Positions 35,501-40,672 of a DNA stretch of 64,000 nucleotides are shown here, one piece after another. The DNA is from Arenicola marina (lineage: Eukaryota > Annelida > Polychaeta > Arenicolidae), in NCBI GenBank assembly GCA_964019135.1, contig OZ025248.1, positions 52,507,670 to 52,571,669 of the forward strand. Reading direction: 5' to 3'. The number at the start of each line of letters is the position of its first letter. Positions within the stretch are counted from its first letter, which is position 1. Both the position numbers and the translations under genes were made by a program. Below the pieces are notes generated by a model. The model saw only the letters and a program-made list of their open reading frames with translations, ran no database searches and was not told the origin of the DNA.

Positions 35501-38109
35501 AACCAGGCCAATGATGAGTAACACAGAACCTCACTCGGCCATTCTCTGTAACATAAACCAGGCCAATGATGAGTAACACAGAACCTCACTCGGCCATTCT
35601 CTGTAACATAAACCAGGCCAATGATGAGTAACACAGAACCTCACTCGGTCATTCTCTGGAACATAAACCAAGCCAATGGTGAGTGACACAGAACCTCACT
35701 CGGCCATTCTCTGTAACATAAACCAGGCCAATGATGAGTAACACAGAACCTCACTCGGCCATTCTCTGTAACATAAACCAGGCCAATGATGAGTAACACA
35801 GAACCTCACTCGGCCATTCTCTGTAACATAAACCAGGCCAATGATGAGTAACACAGAACCTGACTCGGTCATTCTCTGGAACATAAACCAAGCCAATGGT
35901 GAGTGACACAGAACCTCACTCGGTCATTCTCTGGAACATAAACCAAGCCAATGGTGAGTGACACAGAACCTCACTCGGCCATTCTCTGTAACATAAACCA
36001 GGCCAATGATGAGTAACACAGAACCTCACTCGGCCATTTTCTGTAACATAAACCAGGCCAATGATGAGTAACACAGAACCTCACTCGGTCATTCTCTGTA
36101 ACATAAACCAGGCCAATGATGAGTAACACAGAACCTCACTCGGCCATTCTCTGTAACATAAACCAGGCCAATGATGGGTTCTATCCATGTCATAGACACT
36201 TTAGCTCTTCATCGAGGTTTTACTCTAGTTACTGCGAATCATTTAGCACGGGAAGGGTGGGCCGTGAGGTCGGGCAGAGCAGGGGCCGGGCACGGCGAGG
36301 GTGGACCGTGAGTCACTGACCGATGCGCGGCCGCCGCATGCGCGTGGGCAGGTCGCCGGTGACGAGGCGGTGCTCGATGATCTGGTCGAGTCGCAGCAGC
36401 GTCTGATCCTTCTCCTCCTCGGTGATGGGGTCGGGGGGCACGATCTTCTCCTGCAACACACCATCCATCTCACCTACGTCAAACCCGATTCCAACTCAAG
36501 AGTATACAAAACAACACATAAATACAGAGAGCACAGCCTTGAAGCCACGTGATGAGCAATCACTAGAGGATCACGTGACAGGACAGCGAGCTACCGCGAG
36601 GACACATGGCGACGTCAAGACTGCGGGGGTGGCGGGTGTCATTCTGAGAGTTGCTGGTCACATGCCCTTAATTTCAAAAGCTCTGTTTGCAGAACGAAAT
36701 ACAACGCGCTAATGTTCAACATACAAACAAGGGTATAATCATGTACCTTGATACAAGCTGGCAGTCTGGGGTAGGTACCAGTCGTCAGGACATCAATGGC
36801 ACAAGGCAAGGAGAAGCTGGGTAGCCTGTAGAAACAGTCAACATTGTACGACATGACTGCATGGCATAGGCTGTATGTTGTAACTACATTCTACTATCCT
36901 ATGCTGGTAACAAACCACACATCGCGAAGTGCTGCATGAATCGATATATGTAGATATTTTTTATATTTAATTCTACATACCCAGTATTTAGATTTTATTC
37001 ACAAACACGGCGGATAAGAGCAGATATCATTATAACTACCGGTACTCATTGAAATTGACATATCATCACGCTATAGCAAATGTTACCACAAAGCTATGTA
37101 ATTGATACTGTTGCTCCTGGCAACAGGCGACCGACCTGGCGTGGACAAGAGTCTCCCTCGCCATCTTCGCCAACATGTCTGCAGTGTCAACAAATAACAT
37201 GCCCTGCTGGTCCAAGAAGGACGAGATCATCTGCGAAACCAAAGCAAAGCGTAGCCAACTATTACGTACATTACAAGTCATCCTGCACCAGGACATACTC
37301 AAGATGGACGGATATGCTACCATTCAAGGTATGTACCGGTATGCATTGAATGTGTCCCAAACCATCAAATGTGTCCCAAATCATCAGCCTCCCCACCTCA
37401 TGCTGCATCCGTAATATTTCACCCGTTGCATGTTAAAATAAGAAAGGAGTACATGTATATATATATATATATAGCATTTTGTATACATAAGCATTCTGGG
37501 GTACTATGTTACTGCCCAAGTTTTCAATCGCATTCTCTGCTATTTGTTACACATATCCGGATAAATGTCTTAATATATAAGAATCTTTCCAATGACTTCA
37601 ATAGACTTTCCACGGACTCACAGCGCATTTGTCCACTTTGCTAGCGCTGTTGGCCCATTTGACAAGAGCAAGCAGACGGACAAACAGTTGTCGGGTGCGA
37701 CTCGCAAACTGTACAATCTCTATTTTTCTGTCCATGTCTGTCTTCCTTGGCAGACTGAAATCATAACAAAATAATGGAAATGAGGCAAGGATATGACAAG
37801 AGCAATGTCATGTTCGTTTGCTTACAGTAGCATAAGAGAAAGTCAAATTTCTCTTTTTTAAGATTTAATATAACACCACCGACCAAGCTGATATTATCTG
37901 GAAATTTGGGTCATCATTCTTGATACTTACAGCTCAGAGAGAACACTTAGTTCATGGTAAGTCCTCTGTATGATGTAGTCAATGAGGGTGGAGAGGGGGA
38001 TGGTACTGCCACCAGGGCCATGCTGTTGTTGCACTGGCACCATCACATGGCTGTCAATCGGTGCCATCATCAGTGGCTTGCGTCACAAGTGACTTTCAAC
38101 TTCCTACAT
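1..38109 (-). CDS. MED14: MED14, Mediator complex subunit 14 (whole gene model; 3' end outside window)
   Basis: MED14 is the scaffold of Mediator, joining head, middle and tail modules and linking activators to RNA polymerase II in the nucleus. Coding exons (high to low coordinate) are listed separately as E1-E35; every join through E34 keeps phase and has GT-AG borders. Visible coding length is 4,035 nt (1,345 codons); with the part lost in the N gap and the exons left of the window, the size would be near the ~1,450 residues of vertebrate MED14. Diagnostic matches include the N-terminal block ending in an LxxLL motif (L44-L48), '[20 protein letters not shown]', 'SSFLDQQ', 'VPPDPIT', 'SKNKLFI', a Ser/Pro-rich linker and '[12 protein letters not shown]'. 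The start is the first ATG after an in-frame TGA 15 nt upstream; an acceptor at 38111-38110 shows that at least one 5' untranslated exon lies further right. Introns hold very large minisatellites, nine of which contain splice sites. Confidence 0.96.
683..790 (-). CDS. MED14: MED14 E35 (5' part missing in N gap)
   Basis: Thirty-six codons are visible, from [15 protein letters not shown] to KGKILFI, matching the late C-terminal region of MED14. The exon runs into the N gap, so its acceptor is unseen. The donor is GTGAGT at 682-677, phase 0. Confidence 0.9.
791..990. other. Assembly gap (200 N)
   Basis: A run of 200 N, the usual placeholder for a gap of unknown size. About 43 MED14 residues between E34 (ending FFETK) and the visible part of E35 are missing and should lie here, in one or more exons. 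Confidence 0.97.
1002..1187 (-). CDS. MED14: MED14 E34
   Basis: 186 nt, 62 codons (residues 1248-1309), phase 0 in and out. It encodes [10 protein letters not shown] through ILERFFETK, a strongly conserved C-terminal block. Acceptor ...CCTCAG, donor GTAGGC. Confidence 0.95.
1188..1573 (-). other. MED14 intron 33, no array
   Basis: A 386-bp AT-rich intron with poly-A and poly-T runs. I see no repeat array or other feature. Confidence 0.8.
1574..1803 (-). CDS. MED14: MED14 E33
   Basis: 230 nt, phase 1 in, 0 out (residues 1171-1247). Encodes [20 protein letters not shown] and [19 protein letters not shown], among the best-conserved MED14 segments. Acceptor CACCCAG, donor GTGAGT. Confidence 0.96.
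1891..2815. repeat. 35-bp minisatellite in MED14 intron 32
   Basis: About 26 copies of a 35-bp unit, (GACATGTAAACATGTGCATG + TAGCAATATCACACC). The unit has no exon sequence and no evident splice site. Units toward the right side are more diverged. The unit holds the near-palindrome ACATGTAAACATGT. Confidence 0.93.
2816..3444 (-). other. Rest of MED14 intron 32
   Basis: AT-rich unique intron sequence between the 35-bp array and E32. No gene or repeat recognised. Confidence 0.7.
3445..3648 (-). CDS. MED14: MED14 E32 (Ser/Pro-rich linker)
   Basis: 204 nt, phase 1 in and out (residues 1103-1170). Encodes [15 protein letters not shown] and HPALHSP, aligning with the Gly/Ser/Pro-rich disordered linker of MED14 around its NWPGSP motif. 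Donor GTAGGT. Confidence 0.9.
3649..4411 (-). other. MED14 intron 31: polypurine tract and short duplications
   Basis: On the plus strand most of 3650-4240 is G/A-only sequence with several runs of nine or more G; on the transcribed strand this is a very long polypyrimidine tract leading to the E32 acceptor. A ~30-bp segment (GCCTTAACTTTGTAACTGAC) occurs near 4006, 4040 and 4147. Triplex or G-quadruplex formation is plausible but untested. Confidence 0.75.
4412..4619 (-). CDS. MED14: MED14 E31 (Ser/Pro-rich linker)
   Basis: 208 nt, phase 0 in, 1 out (residues 1034-1102). Encodes [20 protein letters not shown], matching the APSPASFVPTPPPSSHG stretch of vertebrate MED14. Acceptor TATCAG, donor GTAAGT. 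Confidence 0.93.
4830..5030. repeat. Short degenerate array in MED14 intron 30
   Basis: About five copies of a ~36-bp unit built on AGCTTGCCTACATCATCAGT, each with a TCATGCATATCCACA-like tail. No splice site in the unit. The rest of intron 30 (4620-5404) is unremarkable AT-rich sequence. Confidence 0.8.
5405..5662 (-). CDS. MED14: MED14 E30
   Basis: 258 nt, 86 codons (residues 948-1033), phase 0 in and out. Begins [10 protein letters not shown] and continues [18 protein letters not shown], matching the KTFLNMFVD...RRRSVNEDDNPPSP region of vertebrate MED14. Its acceptor (CTCCAG, 5664-5663) and first ~18 nt are the template of the array to its right. Donor GTAGGC. Confidence 0.96.
5663..10030 (-). 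repeat. Acceptor-bearing 30/31/35-bp minisatellite, about 130 copies (MED14 intron 29)
   Basis: Interleaved unit classes of 35 bp (two spellings, GGGAGGAAG and GGAAGGAAG), 31 bp and 30 bp. On the minus strand each unit reads CACTGTCCCTCCAG then GGCTTCCTCAACATGTA or a longer variant, i.e. a polypyrimidine-AG acceptor followed by the first ~18 nt of E30. The consensus unit has no stop codon in any minus-strand frame, which creates open frames over 1,000 codons; the longest (1,444 codons) runs in frame into E30. I read these as by-products of the repeat. Confidence 0.95.
10031..10156 (-). repeat. Donor-bearing repeat, three copies, after MED14 E29
   Basis: Three imperfect copies of the E29 end plus donor: GTCACCCCCATCCCGGGGTT, CAAG, then GTAAGCC. 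The donors lie near 10156, 10084 and 10036. The last one sits only a few bases from the first acceptor-bearing unit of the neighbouring array. Confidence 0.9.
10157..10351 (-). CDS. MED14: MED14 E29
   Basis: 195 nt, 65 codons (residues 883-947), phase 0 in and out. Encodes [20 protein letters not shown] and [16 protein letters not shown], ending GVTPIPGFK. Very close to vertebrate MED14. Donor GTAAGC. Confidence 0.97.
10352..11030 (-). other. Left part of MED14 intron 28
   Basis: Unique AT-rich intron sequence with no recognised feature. Short open frames here match nothing I know. Confidence 0.7.
11031..12590. repeat. 21-bp minisatellite, about 74 copies (MED14 intron 28)
   Basis: Unit TACCGCGGCAGTGTGTATGAA with point variants (TACTGCGGC, CGAATACC, CAGAGTG). 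Most copies hold one or two CpG and many a CCGCGG palindrome. Twenty-one bp is seven codons, so long open frames exist on both strands; their residue strings are only the repeat. No donor or acceptor is carried in a convincing context. Confidence 0.94.
12607..12681 (-). CDS. MED14: MED14 E28
   Basis: 75 nt, 25 codons (residues 858-882), phase 0 in and out. Encodes [20 protein letters not shown] then LGLDH, matching [22 protein letters not shown]. Donor GTGAGT. Confidence 0.94.
12968..13117 (-). CDS. MED14: MED14 E27
   Basis: 150 nt, 50 codons (residues 808-857), phase 0 in and out. Encodes [19 protein letters not shown], aligned with FHISLGTVGPNSGCSNCHN. Acceptor TTTCAG, donor GTAGGT. Confidence 0.95.
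13118..13660 (-). other. MED14 intron 26
   Basis: A 543-bp intron without array. No feature recognised. Confidence 0.75.
13661..13749 (-). CDS. MED14: MED14 E26
   Basis: 89 nt, phase 1 in, 0 out (residues 778-807). Encodes [19 protein letters not shown], matching SEVRVYNYRKLILCYGTTK. Acceptor TTGCAG, donor GTAGGG. Confidence 0.93.
13925..14464 (-). repeat. Donor-bearing 87-bp minisatellite, six extra copies of MED14 E25 end
   Basis: Each 87-bp unit holds 57 nt of E25 (from CGGGCCTTGTCACAGCTGTA to CTACAGCG) plus 30 nt of intron starting GTAAGTGTGT. With the real exon there are seven donors, near 14464, 14377, 14290, 14203, 14116, 14028 and 13932; the last two units are diverged or altered in length. 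The unit is a multiple of three and stop-free in the E25 frame. Inside the exon part lies TTGTCACAG, which could act as an acceptor. Confidence 0.95.
14465..14602 (-). CDS. MED14: MED14 E25
   Basis: 138 nt, phase 1 in and out (residues 732-777). Encodes [19 protein letters not shown] and [20 protein letters not shown], aligned with LNDWNSIARLYECVLEFAR. Acceptor TTACAG, donor GTAAGT. Confidence 0.95.
14762..15362. repeat. 71-bp minisatellite (MED14 intron 24)
   Basis: About eight copies of a 71-bp unit holding CATTGTCCAATAGTAAACAG, CCACAATGGGACAGCAGTCA and a TATGTATATCTCATGTCACA segment. It starts about 12 nt inside the intron after the E24 donor, so the donor itself is not repeated. It contains direct CCAAT and ATTGG boxes, which may be chance. 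Confidence 0.95.
15375..15423 (-). CDS. MED14: MED14 E24
   Basis: 49 nt, phase 0 in, 1 out (residues 716-731). Encodes [16 protein letters not shown], aligned with LVFANCPLNGTSTREQ. Acceptor TTTCAG, donor GTAAAG. Confidence 0.93.
15580..16461 (-). repeat. Donor-bearing 21-bp minisatellite, about 41 copies, after MED14 E23
   Basis: Minus-strand unit GTCAGTTACACTCCTGTGGAG. GTGGAG is the exact end of E23 and GTCAGT is its donor, so every full unit recreates the exon-donor junction. The unit is seven codons, stop-free and in the E23 frame, reading V-S-Y-T-P-V-E. A few units gain one base (TGGAGGGTCAG), which shifts frame. Confidence 0.95.
16462..16573 (-). CDS. MED14: MED14 E23
   Basis: 112 nt, phase 2 in, 0 out (residues 678-715). 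Encodes [20 protein letters not shown] and [14 protein letters not shown], aligned with IPPCKGITEETQKALDRSLL. Acceptor CTGCAG, donor GTCAGT. Confidence 0.94.
16815..16858 (-). mobile_element. Possible tRNA-derived SINE head fragment
   Basis: Minus strand just after the E22 donor reads GTGGCTCAGTGGATAGCGTG then CTCAA, a good match to a tRNA 5' part with A box TGGCTCAGTGG. I see no B box in place, so it would be a fragment; chance similarity is possible. Confidence 0.4.
16860..16936 (-). CDS. MED14: MED14 E22
   Basis: 77 nt, phase 0 in, 2 out (residues 653-677). Encodes [20 protein letters not shown], matching LSNLEIPHQGVQVEGDGFS. Donor GTAAGT. Confidence 0.93.
17541..17669 (-). CDS. MED14: MED14 E21
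   Basis: 129 nt, 43 codons (residues 610-652), phase 0 in and out. Encodes [16 protein letters not shown] and [13 protein letters not shown], matching LSDDPCPVESKKTKRAG and CDTNMPFVGLRLE. Donor GTGAGG. Confidence 0.94.
17670..18671 (-). other. MED14 intron 20
   Basis: About 1 kb of AT-rich intron with a short (TA)n run near 18310-18330. No array and no gene recognised. Confidence 0.75.
18672..18715 (-). CDS. MED14: MED14 E20
   Basis: 44 nt, phase 1 in, 0 out (residues 595-609). Encodes [15 protein letters not shown], leading into the conserved KL..GDPC of E21. Acceptor TTTCAG, donor GTAAGC. Confidence 0.88.
18833..19584 (-). repeat. Donor-bearing 45-bp minisatellite, about 17 copies, after MED14 E19
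   Basis: Minus-strand unit contains GTGTACCCACGGACCCACCG then CCACGCTCTATG and the donor GTTAGTGCTC. The segment from TCTCGTGTACCCACGG to CTATG is the end of E19, so the exon-donor junction recurs in each unit. In the E19 frame the donor is followed at once by a TAG, so reading past it ends translation. Confidence 0.92.
19585..19795 (-). CDS. MED14: MED14 E19
   Basis: 211 nt, phase 0 in, 1 out (residues 525-594). Starts [20 protein letters not shown], matching VVEMLEVPNKPTQLSYKYYF. The second half is more divergent. The donor GTTAGT at 19584 was chosen because it alone gives the phase needed by E20 without a stop. Confidence 0.85.
19849..20078. mobile_element. Fold-back element with (AAT)n core in MED14 intron 18
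   Basis: Left arm near 19888-19925 and right arm near 20033-20078 share the inverted 18-mer AGCCAGCCAACCAAGCCA, extended by weaker matches (CCGCATCTCT against CCGCCAGCC..., AGAGACAATAA against TTATTGTCCCTCT). The centre is AAT/ATT repeats that can also pair. It looks like a small non-autonomous inverted-repeat element; family unknown. Confidence 0.7.
20252..20411 (-). CDS. MED14: MED14 E18
   Basis: 160 nt, phase 2 in, 0 out (residues 471-524). Encodes [17 protein letters not shown] and [18 protein letters not shown], near identical in layout to vertebrate MED14. Donor GTTAGT. Confidence 0.96.
20477..20570. repeat. (AAT)n microsatellite
   Basis: Run of AAT/AATA repeats with few interruptions just right of E18, inside intron 17. 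Confidence 0.95.
20655..27378 (-). repeat. Donor-bearing 49/43-bp minisatellite, about 140 copies, after MED14 E17
   Basis: Largest array of the window (6.7 kb). The minus-strand unit holds CACCTCAGCAAGCTCAG, the last 17 nt of E17, followed by the donor GTATGGCTCAGTATGGACTG and GGATAGATCAAA. A 43-bp variant lacks GATCTA-side bases (reads GTGTTATCCCAG on plus) and is clustered at 23465-24060. Blocks of several variant units recur, e.g. around 22420-22700 and 25370-26290, which points to higher-order duplication. Unit length is not a multiple of three. Confidence 0.96.
27379..27457 (-). CDS. MED14: MED14 E17
   Basis: 79 nt, phase 1 in, 2 out (residues 445-470). Encodes [20 protein letters not shown] then KHLSKLR, aligned with the DQATLDDMEKSVNDDMKRI segment before FWLGQQRC. 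Acceptor CCGCAG, donor GTATGG. Confidence 0.93.
27458..28171 (-). other. MED14 intron 16
   Basis: About 0.7 kb of unique intron sequence; no array or gene recognised. Confidence 0.75.
28172..28297 (-). CDS. MED14: MED14 E16
   Basis: 126 nt, phase 1 in and out (residues 403-444). Encodes [20 protein letters not shown] and [18 protein letters not shown], aligned with IETALPALVVPILEPCGNS. Donor GTATGG. Confidence 0.93.
28311..28492. repeat. Short ~26-bp minisatellite (MED14 intron 15)
   Basis: About six copies of GCGTTACGGGTCAGA plus ACAATACTG-like sequence, adjoining the E16 acceptor region. No splice site within the unit. Confidence 0.88.
28630..28669 (-). CDS. MED14: MED14 E15
   Basis: 40-nt exon, phase 0 in, 1 out (residues 390-402). 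Encodes [13 protein letters not shown], aligned with ELKAILRGFNANE. Acceptor TTGCAG, donor GTAAGT. Confidence 0.88.
28862..28930 (-). CDS. MED14: MED14 E14
   Basis: 69 nt, 23 codons (residues 367-389), phase 0 in and out. Encodes [20 protein letters not shown] then KLK, matching IDHLSIEKLLIDSVHARAHQ. Donor GTAAGC. Confidence 0.95.
29199..29311 (-). CDS. MED14: MED14 E13
   Basis: 113 nt, phase 1 in, 0 out (residues 329-366). Encodes [20 protein letters not shown], matching HKVTIKIDENDVSKPLQIFH. Donor GTCAGT. Confidence 0.95.
29361..29479. other. Long imperfect hairpin in MED14 intron 12
   Basis: Two arms of about 50 nt (29361-29412 and 29428-29479) are inverted copies at roughly 80% identity, separated by about 15 nt. 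Matching cores are TTTAGCCGGCTACGGGGCCT on the left and, inverted, TTTAGACGACTAAGGGGCTT. It could be a short MITE or an RNA hairpin; no microRNA family recognised. Confidence 0.7.
30039..30076 (-). CDS. MED14: MED14 E12
   Basis: 38-nt exon, phase 2 in, 1 out (residues 316-328). Encodes [12 protein letters not shown], aligned with QQVLGRKTGTAS. It joins YWR of E11 to YKLSI of E13. Acceptor TTTCAG, donor GTGAGT. Confidence 0.87.
30245..30783 (-). repeat. Donor-bearing 126-bp repeat after MED14 E11, five donors
   Basis: Unit starts at 30245, 30371, 30497, 30623 and 30749, spaced exactly 126 bp. Each carries GTGCTCTCCTACTGGAG, the last ~17 nt of E11, and the donor GTCAGTGG. The outermost full copy is the real exon end. 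In the E11 frame a TAG follows about 12 codons after the donor. Confidence 0.94.
30784..30872 (-). CDS. MED14: MED14 E11
   Basis: 89 nt, phase 0 in, 2 out (residues 287-315). Encodes [20 protein letters not shown] then CLVLSYW, matching MLIRERWGDLVQVERYHAGK. Acceptor TTTTAG, donor GTCAGT. Confidence 0.95.
31465..31508 (-). CDS. MED14: MED14 E10
   Basis: 44-nt exon, phase 1 in, 0 out (residues 272-286). Encodes [15 protein letters not shown], differing in one residue from [15 protein letters not shown] of vertebrate MED14. Acceptor AAACAG, donor GTAAGA. Confidence 0.96.
31811..31889 (-). CDS. MED14: MED14 E9
   Basis: 79 nt, phase 0 in, 1 out (residues 246-271). Encodes [20 protein letters not shown] then NCL, matching [20 protein letters not shown]. 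Donor GTATCC is weak but is required by the phase and by E10. Confidence 0.94.
31890..32465 (-). other. MED14 intron 8
   Basis: AT-rich intron of 576 bp, no array. Short open frames here match nothing known. Confidence 0.75.
32466..32494 (-). CDS. MED14: MED14 E8 (29-nt microexon)
   Basis: 29-nt exon, phase 1 in, 0 out (residues 236-245). Encodes [10 protein letters not shown], matching DGRALVHSMQ. Acceptor ATTCAG, donor GTAAGT. Too short for ordinary gene finders. Confidence 0.93.
32801..32888 (-). CDS. MED14: MED14 E7
   Basis: 88 nt, phase 0 in, 1 out (residues 207-235). Encodes [20 protein letters not shown] then FLVEDPDTG, matching [20 protein letters not shown]. Donor GTATGA. Confidence 0.95.
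33360..33400 (-). CDS. MED14: MED14 E6 (41-nt exon)
   Basis: 41-nt exon, phase 1 in, 0 out (residues 193-206). Encodes [14 protein letters not shown], matching ANGRVKFRVEGEFE. Acceptor GTTACAG and the exon start are the template of the array to its right. Donor GTTCGT is weak. Confidence 0.93.
33401..36172 (-). repeat. Acceptor-bearing 55-bp minisatellite, about 50 copies, before MED14 E6
   Basis: Minus-strand unit contains GGCCTGGTTTATGTTACAG, a full acceptor, followed by AGAATGGCCGAGTGAGGTTC and TGTGTTACTCATCATT. The 27 nt after AG are the start of E6. Units are highly uniform, with a few variant classes (TTCCAG instead of TTACAG, AATGGTGAGTG) that recur in blocks. The unit is 1 modulo 3 and contains stops in the E6 frame. 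Confidence 0.96.
36321..36450 (-). CDS. MED14: MED14 E5
   Basis: 130 nt, phase 0 in, 1 out (residues 150-192). Encodes [20 protein letters not shown] and [15 protein letters not shown], matching [20 protein letters not shown]. Acceptor TTGCAG, donor GTCAGT. Confidence 0.96.
36747..36825 (-). CDS. MED14: MED14 E4
   Basis: 79 nt, phase 2 in, 0 out (residues 123-149). Encodes [20 protein letters not shown] then LPACIK, matching [20 protein letters not shown]. Donor GTACAT. Confidence 0.97.
37136..37230 (-). CDS. MED14: MED14 E3
   Basis: 95 nt, phase 0 in, 2 out (residues 92-122). Encodes [20 protein letters not shown] then [11 protein letters not shown], matching [20 protein letters not shown]. 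Acceptor TCGCAG, donor GTCGGT. Confidence 0.97.
37231..37621 (-). other. MED14 intron 2
   Basis: 391-bp intron with a short (TA)n run near 37455-37475. Nothing else seen. Confidence 0.8.
37622..37754 (-). CDS. MED14: MED14 E2
   Basis: 133 nt, phase 2 in, 0 out (residues 47-91). Encodes [20 protein letters not shown] then LALVKWAN, nearly identical to vertebrate MED14. Completes the LxxLL motif begun in E1. Donor GTGAGT. Confidence 0.98.
37931..38070 (-). CDS. MED14: MED14 E1 (start codon)
   Basis: 140 coding nt, phase 2 out (residues 1-46). Two ATGs stand in a row; an in-frame TGA at 38085-38083 rules out an earlier start in this exon. Encodes [20 protein letters not shown], matching LSTLIEFLLHRTYSELMVLT. 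The Gly/Ala-rich N-terminal stretch of mammalian MED14 is absent. The exon extends 39 nt upstream to an acceptor at 38111-38110. Confidence 0.95.
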
Positions 38110-40560
38110 CTGCAATAACAAGTTTTACATGTATAATCTATTTTCTTACTGCTGGTGGTAAGAACAATTGATCATTCAATGCAACATAAAATTGAATATA
38201 CATCAATAAATAAATAACTAGCAGATACATCACACCAGGCCTACCAAACACACTAGGCCTATCAAGTAGAATGTCTATTTCCATATGCACTACCATATTT
38301 ACTAAATGTTTTAGCTCATTGGAAACATAATTACAAATCTGAGTGAACCAAAACTTTAAAGCACTAAAATAATCAAACGAAAGACTTTAAGACATCAAAC
38401 TTATCTGAGTATTGCTATCTTTGATCACATTATGGAAATTGCTAATGTTAGCAATGGTATATATATATTCCCCAAGGGAGAATTTCTATAACTATATAAC
38501 ATTATGGAAACGGCTAATATAAGTTATACCAAAATTTCTGTAGGTATAAGTCGCACTGGTGCATAAGTCACATACGAGTTGAGAGTATAAGATTGCCCCT
38601 CTAGAAGTTTGTTGCAGTGATGCAATGTTTATTGTCAAAGGCCCGGAAGAACTGATGAATCTATATTTCTTTGATGGGTACTCAGGACCAGTTTCAGCAG
38701 CACCGGCTTAACCCCAGCAGCTTACAGTCAATTGAGCGTGCGTGCCAATCAGGCATTGTTTATATAGATATAACGTTTGTAGATTGCAAAAAGGTTAATA
38801 TTTTAAAGCAGCATACTTACATACACCATCTTAGATTTTTACATTTCTGAACTAAGACTAAAAGTATCTCAAAATTATGAGGCACATTTTATATCTCTTT
38901 GAGTCTGTAAAACAACAATTGCAACAGTGGGGACTCCTAGCGTCCCGTGGTCGACATCACACAGAATATCGAATGGACCTGTGGAAAACTTTGGGGTTTC
39001 AGCCGTGAAGAACTTTTCCACAATATTCCATGTTACTGATGACCCTACCAAACAACGAAAAGGCGTGCAGGGATATAAAGCTGGCCACCAACTTCTGCTC
39101 CAGTGAATAAATCTGCTTCTCTCCAGCTACAGGTTGGTAATACCCAAAATTACAGAATATATTTCTTTAAACAGTAGGCCTTAGTTAAGAGTTTATAAAA
39201 GGGATTCTATGGGCGTATTTGATTTACACGAAACTGACAGTAAACTGAAACCATTTTTTCAAACCATTCTTAATGGTTTGCCCAGCTAAGTGCTAATTCA
39301 TAGTTTCATTTATTTACAGTTGTTCATGTATTTTGGGGCTAGGAAAGCCTGAAGTAATATTCTGAAGTGTTGAACTGTTCTGAAGTATTTCGAAAGTGTT
39401 TTTAGATAGCTACAAAAGAACCAATGTGTGTAGCCCCTGAGAGACCCAGGAGTCACAAGTTCCTCCGTGATGATATTATGATATATTTGAAACCCTTACC
39501 TCAATTCATCTGAAAAAGTAACATCTGAGCAATTTGATATCCAAAAAGTATATATCTATCCACATAAATACTCCCGATGCGTACGGTTTGGAGGCCTCAG
39601 CTCAAATAGCTCATTAGGCATGCCAAAGTCTCGTTCCAAGAGGTGTCAAAGTCGCACCCGCCAAGAGATGGGTGAAGGATGTTAATAGTGCCTCGCATGT
39701 GGAGAAGAGGCGTTGAGACAGTGCTGGGAGTGAGACTTCAACATGCCTATGCAGCCATTTGAGAATTTGTTGATTAGACTGACAGTTCTGCTGAACTGAA
39801 ACCATCACACCAGCTCTCTCGATTGTTCCACAGTTTTGAGGAAACCGGCGCAGTTCTTGTCCTGTCGAACAGTCAGTTCAGCAAACCGGTTTTGACCCGT
39901 TTTGACTTTTGGTTTCATGGAACATGTCCTTACTATGGCCTTAGACTTAGTGTTGTGTTATTCAAAATCTTCATTTTGGTGATGGTTTTGATGTCAGAGC
40001 TAATACTGACATAGAAAGACGCTTTAAGGGCCAATATGAATCAACTACAAGACTAAGGGGTATGTGGAAGGTAGGGGTAATTGACATAAACGAAATAAAC
40101 ACAAGGCAGTCTGAATTTTGACTGAGCGATAATATAAGAATATTATGACACAACAAACATGTTTCAATAACAATAGCCCTATTCGCCTTTGTGAACTTAT
40201 GTGGCTTTCGCACGAAAAGGCGATGATGTAGCCCTACTGAAAATATGTTAATACGACCAATTTGTTTGATTATCTTACCGTATAGTTACCTAAGTTAAGG
40301 TAAATTGTACGTAAAACAACAAATGCCGCATCCCAGAGCCAGCGCTCCCTGGTGAATGGCTTGTGTACTAAAGTAGTGTCCCACTTACTCGTATGATGGC
40401 GCTGCGAGGATTCTGGGTTGGTTGGTTGTATGTTGAGGACACTTTAGCCACTTTTGGTCATATCGCGTCAATGGGAGAAGGAAGGGAGAGTGAAGTCATG
40501 TCCTCGGGGGTAACCCCCTACTTTTTACGAAGAAAGACATGCGACCACACAGACATGGCC
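38110..40560. other. Region upstream of MED14, no coding gene seen
   Basis: AT-rich. The MED14 5' untranslated exon(s) and promoter must lie to the right of 38110, but I cannot place them. No CpG-rich promoter, repeat array or credible open frame is visible in this stretch. Confidence 0.6.
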
Positions 40561-40672
40561 ACAGCAGGGCTCGAACCACCGATCCTCGTGCCGTTAGGCT
40601 CTCTGGTGGCCAGAGCGCTCGCATTGACTCAATGCGAGTGCTCTAGCCCACTGAACTATCGCGCCGGCCCCG
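40560..40672 (-). mobile_element. tRNA-derived SINE head
   Basis: Minus strand holds an RNA polymerase III A box (TAGTTCAGTGGG, 40658-40647) and B box (GGTTCGAGCCC, 40577-40567), the usual tRNA-derived SINE promoter. The A-B distance is about 70 nt, longer than in a tRNA, because the middle carries an inserted near-perfect stem-loop (GAGCACTCGCATTGA against TCAATGCGAGCGCTC). A functional tRNA is unlikely. The SINE body would extend left of 40560. Confidence 0.75.

Noticed and set aside
33401..36172. CRISPR-like regular repeat array
   Set aside because: Units are contiguous with no spacers, lie in a eukaryotic intron and copy an exon border; same reasoning for the 49-bp and 71-bp arrays.
40560..40672. 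Functional tRNA gene
   Set aside because: A and B boxes are about 70 nt apart, no cloverleaf can be drawn, and a long inserted stem replaces the anticodon arm.
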